From Bacteroidaceae bacterium (GTDB taxonomy: Bacteria; Bacteroidota; Bacteroidia; Bacteroidales; Bacteroidaceae), in the NCBI GenBank assembly GCA_017616445.1, contig JAFZYE010000073.1, positions 1 through 37,517 on the forward strand: a DNA stretch of 37,517 nucleotides. The letters run 5' to 3'. The notes beneath the pieces were generated by a model. That model ran no database searches. It was given only the letters and a program-made list of their open reading frames with translations, and was not told the DNA's origin. The translations under genes and the position numbers were made by a program. This document shows positions 16,338 to 23,579 of this stretch, in pieces. Within the stretch, counting starts at the first letter, position 1. Every line of letters begins with the position of its first letter.

Positions 16338-18728
16338 TTACATTCGTTTCCTGCTGTCTTGTCCAGCACCTGTACCACGATATTTGCTACGTGCGGTGTT
16401 GAAATTGTAACGGACAGAAAATTTCAGGCGCTGAGTGTCCATCTCGTTGGTCTGGCTGATGAAGTGATTGCCAAAATCAGTCTTTACGTCGTAGTTGGCT
16501 AAGCCTGCGAGGTTGTTGCCTTCGAGACGCAGAACAAGGGCACCATCCTTGAGCAATCTCTTCTGCACAGCAGCTTCGAGGTCGAAGATGACTCTCGTCA
16601 TGTGCAAGTTCTGCGTGTATCCCTTCGAAGTGATTCCTGCTCCGAGTTCGAACTGCCATCCGTCATTCAAGGTGAGGGTGTTGCGCAACTGTGCAAAGCA
16701 GATGGGCCTGTCGTTGAACTTGGTTACACGGGTACCTGTCGGTTCGCGTGGGTCCTGCACATCGATGGACAACCACTGTGGCTGGATGCCGAAAGTGTAG
16801 TTCAGAGTCAAAGGACCGATGGTTGGCATGAGGTTCACCATAGCAGTCATCGTGCGGAACGGAGTATTGAGGTTACGTGGCTGAACAAGCACCACTCCAT
16901 CGTTTCCGTAAGGAGCCGACCAAGTCATGATGGCATCGTTGGTGCGGGTGTAGTTGACCATAAGGGTGATGTACTTATATACTGCTGTGAGACTGATGTC
17001 GTGTGACAACTCGGGTTGCAACCGAGCGTTTCCGCTCTGCCAAGTGTAACGGCTGTTGTAACGGATAGCACTGGAGAGAGAGGAGAAACTAGGCCGATCG
17101 GTCTTGGCGCTGTAGTTGAGCATCATCTGCACAGGACCGAACACTCCCGCATAGGAAACCGTTGGGAACCAGTTGCCATAGTTGCGGATGAGGTTATTGG
17201 ATGGGGTCAACGCATCGTCGTACTTATAACGAACATATTCGTAGCGAACACCAGCGCTGATCTGTCCTACTTTCGGCAGTACGAATCCATAGGTAGCGAA
17301 ACCTGCATAGTTGTCCTCCTTCACTTCGGATGACGAAGGTTGGATATCAACACCATTGATATGATACACATCTGTGCGACGCGTGAAGGTCTCTTCGATA
17401 CCTGCCTGCAGCATACCTTTCCAGATGGGATAAGAGAAGACTGCCTTGGCTGCATAGAGCTTTGCATCGTTGTTGGAGGACGTAAAGACATCAGTATTAT
17501 GGGTCATCGAACTGGTTTCACGGGAAGCAGAGATGGTGTAAGTCTTTGTTCCGTAGTAATCGACATTCAAATCCACACCCAATTTCTTGCCTACTGTACC
17601 GTTGTAGTAGAGGTTTCCACCCAAAGAATAGGAAGGATGATCGCCCAGTCGGTCGTCAGTTTTAGTTGACAACATATCTGTCAGCACATTATCCTCATAG
17701 ACCTTATCATCAATCACCGTATAATTCTTTACCTGCAGCTGACGGCCCCACTCTATCTTTCCACCCATGAAATGATTGTCGTCAATCTGCCAGTTCACAC
17801 CAACATTACCGTTCAGGTTTTGAACACGTGCTCCGCTCTCGAGATCGGCCACCTCATGAAAAACGTTTTTGCTGAATGTGGTCTTCTCGAGATCGCTCTT
17901 TTGGCGAGCAGAACCATGCATATAATACGCACCTGCAAAGATATCCACACCACCTATGCGGTAGTTCACGTCAACTGCTGCGCGTGGATCGTTTCCTTCG
18001 GACCATTGCAGCGACTGCGCATCAGATGCGTTGACATTGAATCCGAAACCCTCACCCTGACGCTTGATGGTACGGATACGAACCACACTTCGTACATTTG
18101 CCCTATACTGCGCTCCTGGATTGGTTATCACCTCGACGCTCTGGATTTCGTTACTCTGCAGACGCTCAAGTTCGCTGACATCAGTCACACGATGACCGTT
18201 GATATACACCTGAGGTGCACCACGTCCGATAACCTCTACCCCATCCTTGTTTTTCATCATACCTGGAGTCTTGGCCAGCACATCCTGAGCCGTTCCTGCA
18301 TGTTCGAGAACGGAACCCTTGATATTGGTCTTCAGACCCTCACCTGTGAGCTGCACTTTTGGCAGCTGAGCCTTTACCGTCACTTCACTCAGCAGCTGTG
18401 CATCTTCCTTTAATTGAACGACTGCTCCCTCGCGGTCGCCAGGAAGAGAAATATATTGTGTCTCGTAGCCAATACAGGAGACTTTCAGAAGTCCGGCTCT
18501 TTCCAATTTACATACCAGATGGAACGTACCTTGCTCGTCAGTCACAGCTCCCTGAATGAAAGTTGAGTCGGGAAGTGAGAGGAGTACCACATTCACGAAT
18601 GGGAGCGGCTGTCCCTGTTCATCAATTACTCTACCACTTACGTCCTTTGTCTTTGCGAAGGACATCATTGTCATCATCATAGTAGCCACGATGGCCATCA
18701 ATCTGAGATTCATCATCATTTTCCTCAT
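16338..18728 (-). CDS. Outer-membrane TonB-receptor-like beta-barrel, paralog 2
   Basis: A 796-residue protein if it starts at MRKMMMNLRLMAIV (ATG 18728). The frame can extend to ATG 18752 (eight extra residues), but the inner start aligns with paralog 1. It has the same architecture: signal peptide, regulatory-like beta-sandwich (DVSGRVIDEQGQPLPFVNVV), plug (GTAQDVLAKTPGMM, VYINGHRV) and OMP_b-brl_3 barrel. The protein and DNA are very similar to the gene at 13486, most strongly in the C-terminal barrel; differences cluster in stretches likely to be extracellular loops. Its final Met and stop (ATG TAA) lie in a TTTACAT heptad array. Outer membrane; ligand unknown. Confidence 0.85.
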   Translation of the reverse strand: MRKMMMNLRLMAIVATMMMTMMSFAKTKDVSGRVIDEQGQPLPFVNVVLLSLPDSTFIQGAVTDEQGTFHLVCKLERAGLLKVSCIGYETQYISLPGDREGAVVQLKEDAQLLSEVTVKAQLPKVQLTGEGLKTNIKGSVLEHAGTAQDVLAKTPGMMKNKDGVEVIGRGAPQVYINGHRVTDVSELERLQSNEIQSVEVITNPGAQYRANVRSVVRIRTIKRQGEGFGFNVNASDAQSLQWSEGNDPRAAVDVNYRIGGVDIFAGAYYMHGSARQKSDLEKTTFSKNVFHEVADLESGARVQNLNGNVGVNWQIDDNHFMGGKIEWGRQLQVKNYTVIDDKVYEDNVLTDMLSTKTDDRLGDHPSYSLGGNLYYNGTVGKKLGVDLNVDYYGTKTYTISASRETSSMTHNTDVFTSSNNDAKLYAAKAVFSYPIWKGMLQAGIEETFTRRTDVYHINGVDIQPSSSEVKEDNYAGFATYGFVLPKVGQISAGVRYEYVRYKYDDALTPSNNLIRNYGNWFPTVSYAGVFGPVQMMLNYSAKTDRPSFSSLSSAIRYNSRYTWQSGNARLQPELSHDISLTAVYKYITLMVNYTRTNDAIMTWSAPYGNDGVVLVQPRNLNTPFRTMTAMVNLMPTIGPLTLNYTFGIQPQWLSIDVQDPREPTGTRVTKFNDRPICFAQLRNTLTLNDGWQFELGAGITSKGYTQNLHMTRVIFDLEAAVQKRLLKDGALVLRLEGNNLAGLANYDVKTDFGNHFISQTNEMDTQRLKFSVRYNFNTARSKYRGTGAGQDSRKRM

Positions 18729-18869
18729 AATTCTTATTGTTAAACTATTCATCTAAATGTTTTTGCCCTTAAGACGTTGAGGAACAAAAAACACTACAAA
18801 GCACCCCGACATTTATACATTCTTTAACAAAAACCACAGAAAGTTTAACGCTTTTAGTCATTTTTTTCA

Positions 18870-18877
18870 TACCTTTG
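18870..18877 (+). promoter_or_regulatory. -7 box (TACCTTTG) for tcdA
   Basis: It matches TAnnTTTG. A weak TTTA at 18844-18847 is the best upstream partner. The transcript would start near 18884 and carry an ~80-nt leader that includes a heptad array. Confidence 0.6.
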
Positions 18878-18914
18878 CACTGGAATTTATAAGAAAAATT
18901 GAATAATTCAAAAA

Positions 18915-18949
18915 TTGAAGTTTGAAACCTGAAACTTGAAACCTTGAAT
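18915..18949. repeat. Five 7-bp repeats in the tcdA leader
   Basis: The units are TTGAAGT, TTGAAAC, CTGAAAC, TTGAAAC and CTTGAAT; each has TGA. The array lies 16 bp upstream of the tcdA start. Confidence 0.9.
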
Positions 18950-18965
18950 GATATATTGAAAGAGA

Positions 18966-19700
18966 ATGGCAATAGAACAAGCGATATTTCGTAGATCGGA
19001 ACTACTTTTGGGCGATGATGCAATGAACAGCATCAGCCAGAAACGTGTGATTGTGTTTGGTGTAGGTGGTGTAGGCTCGTGGTGTGTAGAAAGCCTCATT
19101 CGTTCTGGCATCAGGAAATTGACGATTGTCGATTCCGACCGTGTGTGTATCACAAATATCAACCGCCAGCTGATGGCAACCACCAAGACCGTTGGTCAGG
19201 TGAAGGTCGATGCACTCAAGGAACGCTTGCTCACCATCAACCCCTCGGCAGAAATCACCGCCATGCAGCAGATCTTCACGGCTGAGACAGTCTCACAGTT
19301 CAACTTAGAGGAATATGACTACATCATTGATGCCATCGACTCGCTGAAAGACAAGGCCCTGCTCATCCTCTTAGCTTGCCAGACAAAGGCAAAACTCTTC
19401 TCGTCGATGGGTGCCGCCCTGAAGCTCGACCCCACCCGCATCAAGATTGCTGAGTTCTGGAAAGTGCAGGGTGACCCCTTGGCTCGTGCCTTGCGTAATC
19501 GCTTCAAGCGCGACAAGCAGTTTCCAAAGCGAAAATTCAAATGTGTCTATTCCGATGAGCTCTTGGAGAACAAGAAGCCCATCGACCCAAACGACAAAGG
19601 TAATGGCACCATTGCCCATATCACCGCCATCTTTGGTTTCATGCTGGCAGGATTGGTGATTCAAGATGCTGTTGACGCTATTAATAATTATAAGGAGTGA
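18966..19700 (+). CDS. tcdA: tRNA threonylcarbamoyladenosine dehydratase
   Basis: A 244-residue ThiF/E1-like protein. GVGGVG at ~32-37 is the ATP-binding loop, and DSDRVCITNINRQL with VGQVKVDALKERLL follow the family pattern. KCVYSDE and the GTIAHITAIFGFMLAG end are typical of TcdA (YgdL/CsdL). The enzyme uses ATP to cyclise t6A to ct6A in tRNAs that read ANN codons. Length matches the bacterial family. It is monocistronic as far as can be seen and is divergent from the receptor paralogs. Confidence 0.92.
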   Translation: MAIEQAIFRRSELLLGDDAMNSISQKRVIVFGVGGVGSWCVESLIRSGIRKLTIVDSDRVCITNINRQLMATTKTVGQVKVDALKERLLTINPSAEITAMQQIFTAETVSQFNLEEYDYIIDAIDSLKDKALLILLACQTKAKLFSSMGAALKLDPTRIKIAEFWKVQGDPLARALRNRFKRDKQFPKRKFKCVYSDELLENKKPIDPNDKGNGTIAHITAIFGFMLAGLVIQDAVDAINNYKE

Positions 19701-20322
19701 ATTATCGGATTATCGGTAAAATCCTGTGTTGAGATAAATAAAAAAACCTGCGGAGAAAAACAAAAATATCAAAAACACCTTTCAGATGACAAGCAACCTT
19801 TGGTCGCTTTGCAGAACTCGCTCGATGTGTTCATCGGTAAGTGAACTTCCCATGCTCACTTCGAGCGTCCTCTGCCTCCTTACAGGATATGTCATCTTCA
19901 AGGACAAAAACAGTGCAAATCGAACGCAGAAGTCAAACTTGTTTGAATTTTGCTGAGATGCCGCCTGTTTTGCAAGAAGTGAAAAATAATAAAAAGTGGG
20001 TGGATACATAATTAGTTAAGAGTTAAGAAAATGAGATTGCTGATGCTTACTGACTTTTATTGAGAACATATAATTTTTTTATATTTTTTCTTCGAGTGGT
20101 TCTTAGCTGAAAGCTTTGGATAAGCCTCATAGGATGTGAGTCAAGCTCGCTTGAAATCACAGACTATGAGGGTTAGACAAGAAGATGCGAATAGCATCGG
20201 ATCCACGAAGAAGTATTTTTAGTGTTTTTGTTTTAATTTACAAACTCTAAACACAGGTTTCTACTGGTGAGCCGTCATTTGGTTGGAATTGAATATCCCT
20301 AAAGCCTGCCACGGGCAGTCTT
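19701..20322. other. Non-coding region bounded by imperfect ~20-bp inverted repeats, with structured centre
   Basis: No convincing gene is visible. The sequence at 19715-19734 and the reverse complement of 20246-20265 share about 16 of 20 bases around CCTGTGTT. GTTAAGA heptads occur at 20013-20027. Near the right end are several hairpins (listed separately) and CTGCC-ACG-GGCAG (20306-20318). A minus frame 19782-19895 (37 codons, starting MTYPVRRQRTLEV) is too short to support. Confidence 0.4.
20105..20198. repeat. Three adjacent stem-loops, possible structured RNA
   Basis: AGCT-GAA-AGCT (20105-20115) is followed by a long hairpin of three paired blocks: CTCATA/TATGAG (20126-20131 with 20165-20170), TGTGA/TCACA (20135-20139 with 20157-20161) and TCAAGC/GCTTGA (20141-20146 with 20149-20154). 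Then comes GATGC-GAATA-GCATC (20184-20198). About 17 pairs make the central hairpin strong. No known RNA family is recognised. Confidence 0.45.
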
Positions 20323-20386
20323 ACAAAGAAATATAGTCACGAAGATTGAAAACAAGCTTTCATCGTTCGTGACTTTATTTCTTTGT
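20323..20386 (-). terminator. Long hairpin immediately 3' of tRNA-Arg
   Basis: Arms 20323-20343 and 20366-20386 pair over 21 positions with one mismatch (core AGTCACGAA / TTCGTGACT). The arm ends exactly at the tRNA discriminator base. The position fits processing or termination of the tRNA transcript, although no T-run follows. Confidence 0.6.
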
Positions 20387-20459
20387 GATTCGGTTGGGAT
20401 TCGAACCCAAGACCCACAGCTTAGAAGGCTGTTGCTCTATCCAGCTGAGCTACCGAACC
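20386..20459 (-). tRNA. tRNA-Arg (anticodon TCT)
   Basis: A complete cloverleaf on the minus strand. The acceptor GGTTCGG pairs with CCGAATC with one G-T pair, the D stem is GCTC/GAGC, and the anticodon stem ACAGC/GCTGT holds loop CTTCTAA with anticodon TCT. The T arm is TTGGG-TTCGAAT-CCCAA. The discriminator is A and no CCA is encoded. It reads AGA codons. Confidence 0.97.
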
Positions 20460-20481
20460 ATCCATATTTGAAAATCGGCTG

Positions 20482-20512
20482 CAAAGATAGGCATTTTTCA
20501 CGAAATGACAAA
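20482..20512 (-). promoter_or_regulatory. Promoter of tRNA-Arg
   Basis: On the minus strand TTTG (20509-20512), 19 bp, then TATCTTTG (20482-20489) is a full match to the Bacteroidetes consensus, about 23 bp upstream of the mature tRNA 5' end. Confidence 0.85.
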
Positions 20513-20531
20513 ATAATTTGCCAAAAATCCA

Positions 20532-21527
20532 TTATGTCCAGTGTAAGAAGTCGGAGATGAGACTCTTTAGCGACTTCCTGTTATTGATAAATGCCTCAAG
20601 AACTTTCGTTGTGTCATGCACGGGAATGATGTCATAGTCAGCTATGGCTGCAGGGATGAGACATGAAACACCTTCAGGTAATTTTACCTCGTCCTTCGTG
20701 CTGCGTATACGAATTATGCTGTCACCTCGCAAGTTCATCAAGATGAAGAAAGAGTCGTATTTTACCACATTGCGATGGAAAGGTTGAGAAGCCTCAATGA
20801 TGCGAATGCTGAAATAAGGTGTGTCAAGACATTTGTCGCGTTCGTCCAACGTTTCCTGATGCTCTGTACGATACTCGGGATAAACCTCATAGTCGATGGC
20901 TTTAGCAGCCAATTCTGTATGGAGTTCACGCGGACGACCATCTAAACCAGGACGATTATAGTCGAAAATGCGATAGGTGACATCGCTCGACTGTTGCACT
21001 TCAGCTAACTTGATACCTCCACAGATAGCATGTACACGTCCTGCAGGAAGGTAGAAGATATCGCCAGCATGCACTTCGTGACGAGCCAACACGTCTGTAA
21101 TCGAGCCATCATCCACACGTTTCTTATATTCGTATGGGGTCACACGCTCTTTGAATCCAGCATACAGATAAGAACAGGGTTCGGCATCGAGCACATACCA
21201 CATCTCGCTCTTTCCCATCTTATGATGTTCACGCATCGCCATCTCATCGTTGGGATGTACTTGAATGCTCAGGTCAAGACGTGCATCAATAATCTTGGTC
21301 AACAGCGGCAACTGGTTATGATATTGGAGTGCTACTTGCTTGCCAAGTATCTCCTGTGGATATTGACTGACTACCTCTGGCAGTGGATGGTTGACCCATG
21401 CTCCATTATCCACAATTGACTCGCTACCTGCTACAGCACTTACCGTCCAGTCTTCTGTTCCCCATACCAGCGTCTTGCGATTCGGCTTGAACAGCATCGG
21501 ATAGAGTTTGTTGGAATTATGATTCAT
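20532..21527 (-). CDS. manA: Mannose-6-phosphate isomerase, class I
   Basis: A 331-residue protein starting MNHNSNKLYPMLFKPNRKTL. The metal-site signature is present: QVHPND (Q89, H91), GKSEMWYVL (E108) and GRVHAICGG (H166). It interconverts fructose-6-phosphate and mannose-6-phosphate in the cytoplasm, the first step towards GDP-mannose and GDP-fucose. The frame extends upstream to 21614, but the -7 box at 21550-21557 rules out the earlier ATG codons. Length matches the short Firmicutes/Bacteroidetes-type enzyme. It is divergent from the Gmd gene, with about 190 bp of shared control region between them. Confidence 0.93.
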   Translation of the reverse strand: MNHNSNKLYPMLFKPNRKTLVWGTEDWTVSAVAGSESIVDNGAWVNHPLPEVVSQYPQEILGKQVALQYHNQLPLLTKIIDARLDLSIQVHPNDEMAMREHHKMGKSEMWYVLDAEPCSYLYAGFKERVTPYEYKKRVDDGSITDVLARHEVHAGDIFYLPAGRVHAICGGIKLAEVQQSSDVTYRIFDYNRPGLDGRPRELHTELAAKAIDYEVYPEYRTEHQETLDERDKCLDTPYFSIRIIEASQPFHRNVVKYDSFFILMNLRGDSIIRIRSTKDEVKLPEGVSCLIPAAIADYDIIPVHDTTKVLEAFINNRKSLKSLISDFLHWT

Positions 21528-21549
21528 CACAATTATTGGTTTTGGTTCG

Positions 21550-21557
21550 CAAAGGTA
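21550..21557 (-). promoter_or_regulatory. -7 box for manA
   Basis: On the minus strand this is TACCTTTG, 23 bp before the manA ATG. A TTTG is found only at 25 bp spacing, so the -33 element is weak. Confidence 0.6.
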
Positions 21558-21604
21558 CAAAATATATTTTAGAACAGAAAAGCAAATGCAAAGAAAAGTG
21601 TTAG

Positions 21605-21643
21605 TTTGACACAAAATTTGTCAAGCAATCAAATAATTTGACA
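21605..21643. promoter_or_regulatory. Candidate operator in the manA-gmd divergent region
   Basis: TTGACA (21606-21611), 7 bp, then TGTCAA (21619-21624) is a perfect 6-bp inverted repeat. A third TTGACA half-site lies at 21638-21643. The group sits upstream of both divergent promoters and could bind an XRE-type regulator, possibly the HTH domain of the downstream fusion protein. Confidence 0.45.
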
Positions 21644-21672
21644 AAACGGCATCAAGTTTAAAATAAATGTTG

Positions 21673-21680
21673 TACCTTTG
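21673..21680 (+). promoter_or_regulatory. -7 box for the XRE-gmd gene
   Basis: TACCTTTG matches TAnnTTTG and lies 36 bp before the ATG at 21717. No TTTG occurs at the expected -33 position, so regulation by an activator or repressor is plausible. Confidence 0.65.
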
Positions 21681-21716
21681 CACTCGAAATGAGACAAAAA
21701 CGATAAATAATAGCAC

Positions 21717-23030
21717 ATGAAAGACGAGACCATCATCAAGAAACTCAAGACGATTATGAATCGCCGAGGCATCAGTCAAAGGGAACTAGCCAACATGATA
21801 GGGAAAGACGAGACGGTCATTTCCAGGTGGTTGGCAGGCAAAGTCGGTATATCGGGCAGTTCTGTAGAATTGCTGGAATCAGTATTGGACGAGAAACTAC
21901 AAATCGACAAAACCATGAAACGAGCTTTGATAACTGGAGTGACGGGTCAAGACGGTAGCTACCTAAGCGAATTCCTGATAGCAAAAGGCTATGACGTGCA
22001 TGGTATCATTCGTCGCAGCAGCGTGGACTATCGTGAACGTATTGCGCATTTGGAGGGACATCCGCAATTCCACTTACACTATGGAGACCTGATGGATTCA
22101 ATGTCGTTGGTGAAAGTGGTTGGAGCTGTCCGCCCTGACGAGATATACAACCTGGCTGCACAAAGTCATGTGCAGGTCAGCTTTGACTCACCTGAATATA
22201 CAGCCAACGTAGATGCTACTGGTGTGCTTCGCGTACTGGAAGCAGTCCGTGCCTGCGGACTGGAGAAGACATGCCGTATCTATCAGGCATCAACCTCTGA
22301 ACTCTACGGTAAAGTGGAGGAGGTGCCACAGAACGAAAACACTCCTTTCCACCCCTACTCGCCCTATGCTGTTGCTAAGTTGTACGGATACTGGATTGTC
22401 AAGGAATATCGTGAAGCCTACAATATGTTCTGCTGTTCGGGCATTCTGTTCAACCATGAGAGCGAACGCAGAGGTGAAACGTTTGTAACCCGTAAGATTA
22501 CGCTCGCTGCTGCCCGTATTGCCCAAGGTTTGCAGGACTGTCTGTATCTGGGTAACTTGTCGTCATTACGCGACTGGGGCTATGCGAAGGATTATGTAGA
22601 GTGCATGTGGCTTATACTCCAAAACAACAAACCAGAGGATTTCGTCATCGCAACCGGTGTTCAGCACAGCGTTCGTGAATTTGCCTATTACGCCTTCAAA
22701 CACGTAGGCATCGAACTCGAGTTCCAAGGAGAAGGGCTGCGAGAAGTAGGTGTATGTATCAAGGTGAAAGGAAACATAAACAAAGGACTGGTGGGCAAAG
22801 AACTGATACGAGTAAGCGAAGACTTCTATCGTCCTACTGATGTGGTCAACCTCTGGGGTGATCCCACGAAAGCGAAAGCAAAACTGGGTTGGAACCCCTC
22901 AAAGACCTCCTTTGAAGAGTTGGTGAAGATTATGGTAGAAAGCGATATGGCAAAAATAGCAGCAGAAGGTGCTGCAGCAAAAGTTAGAACGAACTTGGTT
23001 GAGTATCTTGAAAAAGGAATAGTGAAATAG
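21717..23030 (+). CDS. gmd: GDP-mannose 4,6-dehydratase with N-terminal XRE helix-turn-helix fusion
   Basis: A 437-residue protein. Residues ~67-437 are a full GDP-mannose 4,6-dehydratase: [20 protein letters not shown] with the GxxGxxG loop, [10 protein letters not shown], the YAVAK catalytic pair (Y217, K221) and [16 protein letters not shown]. The enzyme makes GDP-4-keto-6-deoxymannose, the precursor that Fcl converts to GDP-L-fucose. The first 66 residues are a Cro/CI-type helix-turn-helix ([21 protein letters not shown]) fused in frame. Standard Gmd proteins begin at the MKRALI position, so a second start at 21915 could give a stand-alone enzyme. The promoter position and the continuous frame support translation from 21717. 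Confidence 0.9.
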   Translation: MKDETIIKKLKTIMNRRGISQRELANMIGKDETVISRWLAGKVGISGSSVELLESVLDEKLQIDKTMKRALITGVTGQDGSYLSEFLIAKGYDVHGIIRRSSVDYRERIAHLEGHPQFHLHYGDLMDSMSLVKVVGAVRPDEIYNLAAQSHVQVSFDSPEYTANVDATGVLRVLEAVRACGLEKTCRIYQASTSELYGKVEEVPQNENTPFHPYSPYAVAKLYGYWIVKEYREAYNMFCCSGILFNHESERRGETFVTRKITLAAARIAQGLQDCLYLGNLSSLRDWGYAKDYVECMWLILQNNKPEDFVIATGVQHSVREFAYYAFKHVGIELEFQGEGLREVGVCIKVKGNINKGLVGKELIRVSEDFYRPTDVVNLWGDPTKAKAKLGWNPSKTSFEELVKIMVESDMAKIAAEGAAAKVRTNLVEYLEKGIVK

Positions 23031-23031
23031 G

Positions 23032-23578
23032 AGATCCACCCCAGCCCTCCTTGAAAGGAGGGAGTAAGAATGGAAGATATATGAATAACGAAGCATCGGT
23101 ACCCTCCTTACAAGGAGGGAAGGGAGAATCTCCCAAATACAAGAATGCAGAGCCCATGGAGTATGGGCTTTTGAAAGCCTATGCGAGAGAGAACAGAAAG
23201 AACCAAACGGATGCTGAGAGTGCTCTATGGAATCACATAAAGGGGAAGTCTCTTGGAGTAATTTTTCTTAGACAATACATAATTGGTGATTATATTACTG
23301 ACTTTGCTTGCTTAGAACCAAAACTGGTTATTGAAGTCGATGGTGGTTATCACTCAGAGCCCAGACAAGTTGAAGACGATGCTATACGTCAGAAACGGTT
23401 AGAAAAACAAGGTTTTAAGGTTATAAGATTTACCAATGCCGAAATAGAATGTGATATAGATAATATAATTAACAAAATTAGAAAAGCTATCCACCACGGC
23501 TCTCTTTGCAAGGAGGGAGAAAAAGGATTGGATGGTTTTAAAGAATTCCCTCCTTTCAAGGAGGGTTAGGGAGGATCT
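23032..23578. mobile_element. DUF559 cassette with 31-bp terminal inverted repeats
   Basis: Left end 23032-23062 and right end 23548-23578 are inverted copies with 28 of 31 matches. Each holds the palindrome CCCTCCTT-NN-AAGGAGGG plus an outer AGATCC/GGATCT tip. Two inner copies lie at 23102-23131 (good) and about 23500-23525 (degenerate), giving a paired repeat at both ends of a DUF559 gene. The element fills the gmd-fcl gap, starting 2 bases after the gmd stop and ending 1 base before the fcl ATG. No clear target-site duplication is seen. No transposase is encoded. Confidence 0.7.
23081..23569 (+). CDS. DUF559 (Vsr/restriction-endonuclease-like) protein
   Basis: A 162-residue protein from ATG 23081; an in-frame TTG at 23051 lies inside the terminal repeat and is less likely. 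The core reads [39 protein letters not shown] and [11 protein letters not shown], with D74, E85 and D87 placed like a PD-(D/E)xK nuclease site. DUF559 proteins are predicted nucleases related to Vsr. The residues [11 protein letters not shown] near the N-terminus and FPPFKEG at the C-terminus are translated palindromic repeats, and the stop codon lies in the right terminal repeat. The biological role is unknown; association with the flanking repeats suggests it helps move or maintain them. Confidence 0.8.
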   Translation: MNNEASVPSLQGGKGESPKYKNAEPMEYGLLKAYARENRKNQTDAESALWNHIKGKSLGVIFLRQYIIGDYITDFACLEPKLVIEVDGGYHSEPRQVEDDAIRQKRLEKQGFKVIRFTNAEIECDIDNIINKIRKAIHHGSLCKEGEKGLDGFKEFPPFKEG

Positions 23579-23579
23579 T

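Noticed and set aside
19782-20009. Minus-strand frame of 75 (or 37) codons
   Set aside because: No recognised family, no promoter, and it lies in low-complexity non-coding sequence.
21606-21643. TTGACA as sigma-70 -35 boxes
   Set aside because: Bacteroidetes promoters use TTTG/TAnnTTTG and no TATAAT partner is spaced properly; the symmetry fits an operator better.
23051-23080. TTG start for the DUF559 gene
   Set aside because: It lies inside the terminal inverted repeat; ATG 23081 is in frame and nearer the conserved domain.
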